This document shows positions 1-8,670 of a stretch of DNA of 8,670 nt, piece after piece. Both the position numbers and the translations under genes were made by a program. The stretch is from contig JADFHH010000047.1 of assembly GCA_022567275.1 (NCBI GenBank), positions 1 through 8,670 of the forward strand, written 5' to 3'. Within the stretch, counting starts at the first letter, position 1, and the number at the start of each line of letters is the position of its first letter. The stretch comes from Pseudomonadota bacterium (GTDB lineage: Bacteria > Pseudomonadota > Alphaproteobacteria > Rhizobiales > Methyloligellaceae). The notes beneath the pieces were generated by a model that ran no database searches, was not told the DNA's origin, and saw nothing but the letters and a program-made list of their open reading frames with translations.

Positions 1-800
1 CCAGGGCCGCCATCTACTGGGTCGGGCTGACGATCATGCGCAGCGCCGAGCATAACGACAAGAGGCAGACGATGAACGAAATTTACCGCGAACGGGCATT
101 CGTCAATGGGGTGCGCTATATCGATACCTGGAACGGGTTCGCCGACCAGTTTGGCCGTTACAGCGCATTCGGTCCCGATCTGACCGGTCAGATCCGCCGC
201 TTGCGCGCCGGTGACTGCGTTCAGTTCACAATTCGCGGCTACTCCAAGCTGGCGCATTTCGTGGAGCGGGAAATCCGCCGCGATATCCGTAAGGCGCGCT
301 CCGAGCGCGACATCCCGCTGGCCGGCAACGAAGCCGAACAGGCGCGCGCCATGCGCCATTTGCGCCCGGCCCAGAGTCAAGCGGGCAATAGACTAACCAG
401 AAAACCCGCTCAACGCTCGGCGGTCAAACGTGCGGAAATTCTCAAAGCCGCCAGCATAGCGGCCCGGCCATCTGTTCGCCTCGCGGCACTGCCCGCCGCG
501 GACAGCACAGCGGCGGGCATCAAGCTGGCCCGGCCCGGCATCTCGGCGGCAGCGCTTGCCGCGCTTAGCGCGCGTTATTTACCGCTTGGCGAGGTGATTG
601 CCGGAGACATTGCCGGCGGCTTGACGGCGCTGGCGTCAATCTCGCCCATCTCCGATTCCTCTCAGGCGGAAGCGATACAGCGCCTGCCGCTCTCGCAGCG
701 GCCTTATTACCGCGTGTTCGTCAAGGGCGAGGAGTTAACGCCAAAACCCGGCCGCGCCGACGATTTCACCTGGCGGGGGGAGTCGACTAAAACCAGATAG
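1..800 (+). CDS. DUF459 / SGNH-hydrolase family protein, 3' part only
   Basis: The reading frame is open from the left edge (codons start at base 3) to the TAG at 798-800, giving 265 visible residues; the start and the catalytic Ser block lie outside the window. The first residues (IYWVGLTIMRSAEHND, then a YIDTWNGF segment and a SAFGPDLTGQIRRLRAGD segment) match the C-terminal half of the DUF459 SGNH/GDSL-like domain, a family of probably periplasmic or envelope hydrolases with unknown substrate. In this fold the last catalytic motif is Asp-x-x-His. Here the Asp codon is at 213-215, but the expected His position (222-224) is CAG, Gln. After the domain (about base 300 on) comes an Ala-rich linker of some 150 residues and a short tail with a PGRADDFTW segment, which I recall as common at the end of these proteins. 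An internal ATG at 36 is not the real start, because family homology extends upstream of it. Family call is confident; activity is uncertain. Confidence 0.8.
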   Translation, partial: RAAIYWVGLTIMRSAEHNDKRQTMNEIYRERAFVNGVRYIDTWNGFADQFGRYSAFGPDLTGQIRRLRAGDCVQFTIRGYSKLAHFVEREIRRDIRKARSERDIPLAGNEAEQARAMRHLRPAQSQAGNRLTRKPAQRSAVKRAEILKAASIAARPSVRLAALPAADSTAAGIKLARPGISAAALAALSARYLPLGEVIAGDIAGGLTALASISPISDSSQAEAIQRLPLSQRPYYRVFVKGEELTPKPGRADDFTWRGESTKTR

Positions 801-806
801 CCGTCA

Positions 807-816
807 GGTCCGGACC
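807..816. repeat. 10-base perfect palindrome after the DUF459 gene
   Basis: GGTCCGGACC is its own reverse complement and begins 6 bases after the DUF459 stop codon. No T-run follows, so it is not an intrinsic terminator in this form. It may be chance in GC-rich DNA or a protein-binding site. Confidence 0.3.
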
Positions 817-887
817 CTATTGCGAGCTACCCTACCAGTGCGGGCGTTAGTTGTTCCAGCGTCCTCCATTGTGCTACTTTCACGGCC

Positions 888-919
888 AGCCGGGGAAGCC
901 TGTCTGAGGAATCCCGGCT
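888..919 (+). promoter_or_regulatory. Leader hairpin just upstream of the dsrE-like gene
   Basis: AGCCGGG (888-894) and CCCGGCT (913-919) form a perfect 7-base-pair stem around an 18-base loop, which can itself hold a 3-base-pair CCT/AGG inner stem (899-901 with 907-909). The stem ends immediately before an A-run and the ribosome binding site of the gene at 939. Read on the plus strand it is followed by A rather than T, so it is not a terminator for the upstream gene. On the minus strand the T-run lies on the 5' side, so it is no terminator there either. A role in mRNA stability or in presenting the ribosome site is possible but inferred. Confidence 0.4.
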
Positions 920-924
920 AAAAA

Positions 925-931
925 AGGAAGG
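925..931 (+). promoter_or_regulatory. Ribosome binding site of the dsrE-like gene
   Basis: AGGAAGG lies 7 bases before the ATG at 939. It is a strong purine-rich match to the Shine-Dalgarno consensus and supports that start. Confidence 0.65.
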
Positions 932-938
932 GTAGGAA

Positions 939-1307
939 ATGAGTGAAAACAGTCGCGATCTGGTCGTCATGATTTGCCATGGAATTGACGATGAGCTTTC
1001 TTCGGTTGGATTCACCATCGCCAACGGGGGGATCACGGCAGGCCTTAAGGTGTCTATATTTCTGACCAGTTCGGGTGTCGATCTGGTGCGCAAGGGGGCC
1101 GCCGACGCGACCCACGTGCACCCGCTCGATCCATTGGCCGATTTGATGAAGGATTTCATGGCCCGGGGCGGCACGCTGTGGGCTTGCACCCCTTGCATCA
1201 AGGCGCGGGGCTACGAAGAGGACGACCTCATCGAGGGCACCGTGATCACGGGCGCGGCGCCGATGCATGCCCTCATCAAGGAGGGCGCCGCTACGCTGAC
1301 CTTCTGA
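939..1307 (+). CDS. DsrE-family protein with a CxxC motif
   Basis: This 122-residue protein has the DsrE/DsrF-like fold signature. It has a beta strand at about residues 7-12 (DLVVMICHG), a helix with Gly- and Ala-rich residues (about 18-35), a second strand VSIFLTSSGV (about 38-47), and a cysteine-bearing segment WACTPCIKARGY at 81-92. DsrE-like proteins are small soluble cytoplasmic proteins. Some carry sulfur as persulfide on a conserved Cys in sulfur oxidation or tRNA thiolation; many others are uncharacterised. Here C83 and C86 form a CxxC pair and C13 sits near the first strand. No signal peptide or membrane segment is visible. The ATG at 939 is preceded by a strong ribosome binding site. 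No dsr, sox, tus or rhodanese gene is next to it, so dissimilatory sulfur metabolism cannot be inferred. Family call is firm; substrate and role are unknown. Confidence 0.85.
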   Translation: MSENSRDLVVMICHGIDDELSSVGFTIANGGITAGLKVSIFLTSSGVDLVRKGAADATHVHPLDPLADLMKDFMARGGTLWACTPCIKARGYEEDDLIEGTVITGAAPMHALIKEGAATLTF

Positions 1308-1309
1308 GA

Positions 1310-1321
1310 GCGGAATTCCGC
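1310..1321. repeat. 12-base palindrome behind the dsrE-like gene
   Basis: GCGGAATTCCGC is a perfect palindrome starting 3 bases after the TGA of the dsrE-like gene. As RNA it would give only a 4-base-pair stem with an AATT loop, and no T-run follows, so a terminator role is weak. Confidence 0.3.
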
Positions 1322-1344
1322 ACGTTGCATTGCACCCTCATCAA

Positions 1345-1380
1345 CTTGAAAGTCCGCCCCGGAAGGGCGCGTCTTGAAAG
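1345..1380 (+). repeat. Direct repeat CTTGAAAG flanking a small hairpin
   Basis: CTTGAAAG occurs at 1345-1352 and again at 1373-1380, 28 bases apart. Between the copies lies a small hairpin, CGCCC (1355-1359) with GGGCG (1365-1369) around a CGGAA loop. The second copy contains TTGAAA, a 5-of-6 match to a -35 box, but no good -10 box follows at 16-18 bases. It could be an operator or chance; no function is claimed. Confidence 0.35.
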
Positions 1381-1383
1381 CAA

Positions 1384-1443
1384 CGGCCACGAGTCAGTCT
1401 CAATGCCCCGTGGTGCTCGGAAAAAATCGCCTGACCGTGGCCG
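1384..1443. repeat. Long imperfect inverted repeat, 13 base pairs with one bulge
   Basis: The left arm is CGGCCACG (1384-1391), a single unpaired A (1392), then GTCAG (1393-1397). The right arm is CTGAC (1431-1435) joined directly to CGTGGCCG (1436-1443). All 13 pairs are Watson-Crick, and the loop is 33 bases with an internal A6 run. It ends 36 bases before the start of the gene at 1480. There is no T-run after the stem on either strand, so it is not a classic terminator. It may be a leader structure of the next gene, a small-RNA fragment or a protein-binding site. Confidence 0.5.
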
Positions 1444-1479
1444 GCAAATAAACCGTCGGTTAACCTCAAGCGGGGTGTA

Positions 1480-1839
1480 ATGCCAGGCATGACCCATGGC
1501 GACGATCCACCCCTGGTCCTGATCGAATGGTTCGACAGCGGTCAGCCGATACCGGCCTGGCAATGGCTTTCGGAAATAAAGCCTCGCCGGCCGCATCGTT
1601 GCATCTCGGTCGGCTTTCTCGTGCAGGACGACGACAAAACGAAAACGCTCGCCCCCAATCTGGGAGCGAGCACTGGTGGTCATGATTGGGACCAGGCATC
1701 CGGCGTGACGACAATTCCCGCCACGGCGGTGCAGAAAATCGAACGCCTTATCTGTTCTGATTCGGCTCCGTCGGGTTCAGCCCCGTCGGCGATGTCGGGT
1801 TCGGCCCCGTCGCCTGTGTCTGGGCAGGACGCTGCGTAA
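1480..1839 (+). CDS. Small phage-type hypothetical protein
   Basis: This 119-residue protein has no named function that I can assign. Its body (about residues 10-90) has the layout of small proteins common in phages and prophages of Proteobacteria. It has an IEWFDS-like strand followed by a Pro/Trp segment (PIPAWQWL), a CISVGFLVQDD segment (41-51), a LAPNLG segment (57-62), and a QASGVTTIPATAV segment (72-84) near the end. This likeness is from memory of the family's style, not a search. Residues about 92-119 are a Ser/Ala/Pro-rich low-complexity tail encoded by a short repeat. The start ATG at 1480 has a purine-rich AAGCGGGG (1468-1475) only 4 bases upstream; a second ATG at 1489, 13 bases from that stretch, is a possible alternative start. 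The 3' end overlaps the opposite gene (1748-1963) by 92 bases, tail to tail. No phage structural or integrase gene is nearby, so it is likely a stray cargo or remnant gene. Confidence 0.7.
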   Translation: MPGMTHGDDPPLVLIEWFDSGQPIPAWQWLSEIKPRRPHRCISVGFLVQDDDKTKTLAPNLGASTGGHDWDQASGVTTIPATAVQKIERLICSDSAPSGSAPSAMSGSAPSPVSGQDAA

Positions 1840-1963
1840 GTGCCGACGCTGCCAGCGTCTTTATTTCCGCCTCTGTCAACGATCCGGGATTCTTCAGAGC
1901 CTTGGACGCAATTAAACCAACTTCCGCGCTTGTCGCTTCGTTTGTAGCCATGGTGGCCTCCAT
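1748..1963 (-). CDS. Small hypothetical protein, 71 residues
   Basis: This small protein has no assigned function. The core at residues about 12-46 (AEVGLIASKALKNPGSL, then TEAEIKTLAASALTQRP) reads as two amphipathic helices. It resembles small proteins of unknown role that I recall in many Proteobacteria, with an A-S-K-A/V-L core followed by an A-S-A/V-L-T/S-Q motif; this is recognition from memory only. The last 25 residues are rich in Pro, Thr, Asn and Gln and overlap, in antisense, the tail of the gene at 1480-1839. The frame could extend back to a GTG at 2032, but that would run through the promoter at 2003-2031. The ATG at 1963 has a perfect GGAGGTGA 7 bases upstream, and a second ATG at 1951 has GGAGG 5 bases upstream inside the gene. 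There is no signal peptide or membrane segment. The promoter and ribosome site argue strongly that it is expressed. Confidence 0.7.
   Translation of the reverse strand: MEATMATNEATSAEVGLIASKALKNPGSLTEAEIKTLAASALTQRPAQTQATGPNPTSPTGLNPTEPNQNR
1761..1812. repeat. Short in-frame repeat tract in the overlap of two convergent genes
   Basis: Three copies of TTCRGCYCCGTCG begin at 1761, 1776 and 1800. The second and third share an 18-base unit starting TCGGGTTC with one mismatch. Spacings of 15 and 24 bases are multiples of three, so both strands stay in frame. The plus strand reads as Ser-Ala-Pro-Ser repeats, and the minus strand as Asn-Pro-Thr type repeats. It forms the C-terminal tails of both small proteins. 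Confidence 0.65.
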
Positions 1964-1970
1964 GTAGACG

Positions 1971-1991
1971 TCACCTCCGCCGTGGAGGTGA
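1971..1991 (-). promoter_or_regulatory. Ribosome binding site buried in a perfect hairpin
   Basis: On the minus strand, TCACCTCC (1991-1984), loop ACGGC (1983-1979) and GGAGGTGA (1978-1971) form a perfect 8-base-pair stem with a 5-base loop. The 3' arm is exactly the consensus Shine-Dalgarno sequence of the gene starting at 1963, with a 7-base spacer. The 5' arm is therefore an anti-Shine-Dalgarno sequence. With the start site predicted from the promoter, the hairpin begins within about 5-10 bases of the mRNA 5' end. Such an arrangement can restrict translation until the stem opens (by heat, a protein, an sRNA or coupling). The structure is seen in the sequence; regulation is inferred. Confidence 0.7.
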
Positions 1992-2002
1992 TTCGTTTTT
2001 TC

Positions 2003-2031
2003 ATTATAGCGTCGAGAGTTGCCGGAGTCCA
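2003..2031 (-). promoter_or_regulatory. Sigma-70-type promoter for the 71-residue gene
   Basis: On the minus strand the -35 element TGGACT (2031-2026) matches TTGACA at 4 of 6 bases. A 17-base spacer follows, then a perfect TATAAT -10 box (2008-2003). Transcription would start near 1996, about 33 bases before the ATG at 1963, leaving a leader that is mostly the hairpin at 1971-1991. Confidence 0.65.
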
Positions 2032-2032
2032 C

Positions 2033-2277
2033 AAATCAACCCCCGCGTGCATAGGCCTGCGCCTGAACATCGTGCCGGAACCGGGCAATCTCTATCAGGT
2101 GCGTCTTGGATAACACTGAAATTTCGGTCAGCGTCGTTCGCAGGCAACCACCGGTTGTGGCACATCAGAGCCGTGAGCGTGCTCGTATGATCCGTCGCGA
2201 TGTGAAATCGAAACGGACTGTTGAGAAGCGCCTAAAGCTTCGTTTATGCGTAAAAGCGCCTCGCCGAGCCCGCGCCG
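2033..2277. other. Intergenic stretch between the 71-residue gene and gltD
   Basis: I see no convincing gene in these 245 bases. A plus-strand reading frame ending at the TAA of 2111-2113 has a protein-like last segment (NIVPEPGNLYQVRLG) but no credible start, so it may be a decayed gene end. A short inverted repeat GAAGC/GCTTC (2225-2229 with 2237-2241) lies behind gltD, and AAGCGCCT occurs directly repeated around 2227 and 2254. No T-run follows a stem on the minus strand, so no intrinsic terminator for gltBD is evident. Confidence 0.5.
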
Positions 2278-3696
2278 CTAACACGGCAGATCGCTCGACC
2301 CCATCAGCAACACATCAATCGCGTGCGCCGCCTGGCGGCCTTCGCGGATGGCCCAGACCACCAGGGACTGGCCGCGCCGCATGTCGCCGGCGGCATAAAT
2401 TTTCTTGCGCGATGTCTGATAGTTGCTCTCATCGGCAAGCACATTGCCGCTTGCGTCCAGCTCCAGTTCGAGCGTCTCGATCATGCCTTCATACACCGGG
2501 TGGACAAACCCCATGGCCAGCAGGACCAGCTCCGCCTCAAGCTCGAACGCGCTGCCCTTGACCGGTTTCATCCGTTCATCGACGCGCACGCAACAAAGCC
2601 GCTCCAGCTTGCCGTCGCGGCCCTCGAATTTTGTCGTCATTACGCTCCAGTCGCGCTCCGCCCCTTCCGCCTGCGAGGAGGAGGTTCGCAGCTTCAGCGG
2701 CCAGTGCGGCCAGATCAGGGGCTTGTCCTCCTGCTCGGGCGGTTTTTCGAGAATTTCTAGCTGCGTCACCGACAGCGCGCCCTGGCGGAACGAGGTGCCG
2801 ATACAGTCGGAACCGGTGTCGCCGCCGCCGATGACGATGACATGCTTGCCACTCGCGGAAATGGGTTCAACGTCGCCCTGCGGCTCACCAGAAACATGGC
2901 GGTTTTGCTGCGGCAAAAACTCCATGGCGAAATGCACGCCTTCAAGCGCGCGGCCCTCGATCGGCAAATCGCGCGAGTGCTCCGCGCCGCCCGCCAGCAG
3001 CACCGCGTCATGGTTTTTTTCCAGATCGCCCGCCGGTAAATCCACGCCGATATGGACGCCCATGTGAAATGTGACGCCCTCGGCCTGCATCTGTTCGGCG
3101 CGCACATCGATCATGTGTTTTTCCATCTTGAAATCGGGAATGCCGTAGCGCAGCAACCCGCCCGGGTGCGCGTGTTTTTCATACACATGCACATCGTGGC
3201 CGGCGCGCGCCAGTTGTTGCGCCGCCGCCATGCCCGCTGGCCCCGAGCCGACTATGGCAACACGTTTCCCCGTGCTGGTTTCGGGCGGTTGCGGCGTAAC
3301 CCAGCCATTGGCTAGCGCCTTGTCGGCGATGGCGCATTCGATGGTCTTGATGGTCACCGGCACATTGTCGATGTTGAGCACGCAGGCTTCCTCGCATGGC
3401 GCGGGGCAGATGCGGCCGGTGATTTCGGGAAAATTGTTGGTCGAGTGAAGGTTTCGCGCGGCCTCTTCCCAGTCGGAATTGTAAACCAGATCGTTCCAGT
3501 CCGGGATCTGATTATCGACCGGGCAGCCGGTCATACAATGGGGAATGCCGCAATCCATGCAGCGCGCCGCCTGACGCTTGAGGCTCGGATCGTCCAGCGG
3601 GATGACGAATTCCTTGTAGTCGCGCATCCGGTCGCCGGCGGGCAGAAATTTTCTCTCCTGACGGTCGATCTCCAGGAAGCCGGTTACTTTGCCCAT
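2278..3696 (-). CDS. gltD: Glutamate synthase [NADPH] small subunit
   Basis: This is the 472-residue beta subunit of cytoplasmic NADPH-dependent glutamate synthase (GOGAT). It oxidises NADPH at FAD and passes electrons through 4Fe-4S clusters to the GltB subunit. Residues 46-58 (CMDCGIPHCMTGC) and C97, C101 and C105 (CPAPCEEAC) are the cysteine-rich N-terminal region that binds iron-sulfur clusters. GSGPAGMAAA at 150-159 is the FAD dinucleotide-binding motif. GGGDTGSDC at 290-298 is the NADPH-binding motif. AAGDMRRGQSLVVWAIREG at 435-453 is the conserved C-terminal FAD-contacting segment. Length is typical of the family (about 470-480). The ATG at 3696 follows the gltB stop with 3 bases between, and its Shine-Dalgarno GGGGGA lies inside the gltB end. 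This points to co-transcription and likely coupled translation. Nothing is missing or broken. Confidence 0.97.
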   Translation of the reverse strand: MGKVTGFLEIDRQERKFLPAGDRMRDYKEFVIPLDDPSLKRQAARCMDCGIPHCMTGCPVDNQIPDWNDLVYNSDWEEAARNLHSTNNFPEITGRICPAPCEEACVLNIDNVPVTIKTIECAIADKALANGWVTPQPPETSTGKRVAIVGSGPAGMAAAQQLARAGHDVHVYEKHAHPGGLLRYGIPDFKMEKHMIDVRAEQMQAEGVTFHMGVHIGVDLPAGDLEKNHDAVLLAGGAEHSRDLPIEGRALEGVHFAMEFLPQQNRHVSGEPQGDVEPISASGKHVIVIGGGDTGSDCIGTSFRQGALSVTQLEILEKPPEQEDKPLIWPHWPLKLRTSSSQAEGAERDWSVMTTKFEGRDGKLERLCCVRVDERMKPVKGSAFELEAELVLLAMGFVHPVYEGMIETLELELDASGNVLADESNYQTSRKKIYAAGDMRRGQSLVVWAIREGRQAAHAIDVLLMGSSDLPC

Positions 3697-3699
3697 GCG

Positions 3700-8403
<4,704 letters not shown>

Positions 8404-8453
8404 TACCGTCTTGTATCACTTCAGGCGCAATCCGCAGCCTGTCCCCCTGCCGC

Positions 8454-8481
8454 TTTTTATGGCTGGGAACCGTGCGTGCAA
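8454..8481 (-). promoter_or_regulatory. Weak candidate promoter for gltBD
   Basis: On the minus strand TTGCAC (8481-8476, 3 of 6 to the -35 consensus), a 16-base spacer and TAAAAA (8459-8454, 4 of 6 to the -10 consensus) lie 51 bases before the gltB start. This is the best pair I could find by eye, but the match is poor. The true promoter may need an activator or lie beyond the window edge. Confidence 0.25.
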
Positions 8482-8524
8482 GACTGCTTCTGAGGCCATA
8501 TGCACCAGCGGTGAGCCGGTGGCC

Positions 8525-8543
8525 GGCACGCTTGCGGTGTGCC
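8525..8543. repeat. Hairpin upstream of gltB
   Basis: GGCACGC (8525-8531) and GTGTGCC (8537-8543) pair over 7 positions (one G-T pair) around a TTGCG loop, about 120 bases upstream of gltB. No T-run follows on either strand. It directly abuts the interleaved repeats at 8544-8573. Confidence 0.4.
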
Positions 8544-8573
8544 GAATGCCTGGCGGGTTCGCATTCCCCCGCC
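8544..8573. repeat. Two interleaved inverted repeats upstream of gltB
   Basis: GAATGC (8544-8549) pairs with GCATTC (8561-8566), and GGCGGG (8552-8557) pairs with CCCGCC (8568-8573). The arms alternate, so the two 6-base-pair stems exclude each other or would form a tight pseudoknot. If this region is transcribed it could switch between two folds; if it is upstream of the promoter it could be an operator. There is no convincing gene in 8404-8670 otherwise. Confidence 0.4.
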
Positions 8574-8670
8574 TTCGTGGTGCTGCGAGTCCAGCATTTC
8601 CGCCGCATTGGAACGGAAGCTGCCGCAAATGGACCGGCGCCCGGGTGCAAAGGGGCAGTAACGCTGTCCT

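Noticed and set aside
827..1268. Minus-strand open frames opposite the dsrE-like gene
   Set aside because: The plus-strand frame has a recognised family, a strong ribosome site and sensible composition. The antisense translations are rich in Arg, Ala and His with no domain.
1291..1714. Minus-strand open frames at 1291-1683 and 1466-1714
   Set aside because: They overlap the plus-strand gene at 1480-1839, whose translation is far more protein-like, and they run through the inverted repeats at 1384-1443. No ribosome site was seen.
1748..2032. Longer form of the minus-strand small protein starting at GTG 2032
   Set aside because: This start would lie upstream of the -35 and -10 boxes and so outside the predicted transcript. 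The ATG at 1963 has a perfect ribosome site.
2180..2277. Intrinsic terminator behind gltD
   Set aside because: Only a 5-base-pair GAAGC/GCTTC stem is present, and the minus-strand sequence after it has no T-run.
8552..8573. tRNA T-arm resemblance (GGGTTCGCATTCCCCC)
   Set aside because: The stem lengths do not fit a 5-base-pair T stem with a 7-base loop, and no acceptor, D or anticodon arm is found at the required distances.
8404..8600. Sigma-54 promoter for gltBD
   Set aside because: No TGGCAC-N5-TTGC pair with the invariant GG and GC at -24 and -12 was found upstream of gltB on the minus strand.
8416..8670. Minus-strand open frames running in from the right edge, and a short plus-strand frame ending near 8660
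   Set aside because: All frames here are open because of high GC. Composition is dominated by Arg, Ala and Gly, and no domain or ribosome site supports any of them. The region is better read as gltB upstream DNA.

Overview
The window looks like a chromosomal segment of a GC-rich alphaproteobacterium. The evidence is an ORF ending in a DUF459-type SGNH-hydrolase domain (a family I associate with Rhizobiales-like Alphaproteobacteria) and a glutamate synthase operon in gltB-gltD order encoding the bacterial NADPH-type enzyme. The order-level placement is an inference from protein style, not a database result.

Layout. The right-hand 6.1 kb (2278-8403, minus strand) is a two-gene operon, gltB then gltD, separated by only 3 bases. 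GltB (large subunit) takes the amide nitrogen from glutamine and transfers it as ammonia through the protein to the FMN/3Fe-4S synthase site, where 2-oxoglutarate becomes glutamate. GltD (small subunit) supplies the electrons from NADPH through FAD and 4Fe-4S clusters. All key motifs are intact in both. The 267 bases upstream of gltB hold no convincing gene, but they contain a hairpin followed by two interleaved inverted repeats and a weak candidate promoter.

The left-hand part (1-2277) is a mixed pocket. It begins with the 3' part of a DUF459 protein (plus strand), in which the block V position expected to be the catalytic histidine reads as glutamine. A stand-alone DsrE-family protein (939-1307, plus) follows, with a strong ribosome binding site placed directly behind a leader hairpin. 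Next is a 172-base gap rich in inverted repeats, including one of 13 base pairs with a single bulge. Two small unrecognised genes then converge. The plus-strand gene at 1480-1839 resembles small proteins of phages and prophages, and the minus-strand gene at 1748-1963 encodes 71 residues. Their 3' ends overlap by 92 bases through a shared low-complexity repeat tract.

The most notable regulatory structure is in front of the 71-residue gene. A good sigma-70-like promoter (TATAAT at 17-base spacing) leads into a very short leader in which a perfect 8-base-pair hairpin completely buries a consensus Shine-Dalgarno sequence. This suggests translational control, but function cannot be shown from sequence alone. 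No tRNA, rRNA, CRISPR array, insertion sequence or complete novel multi-gene system was found.
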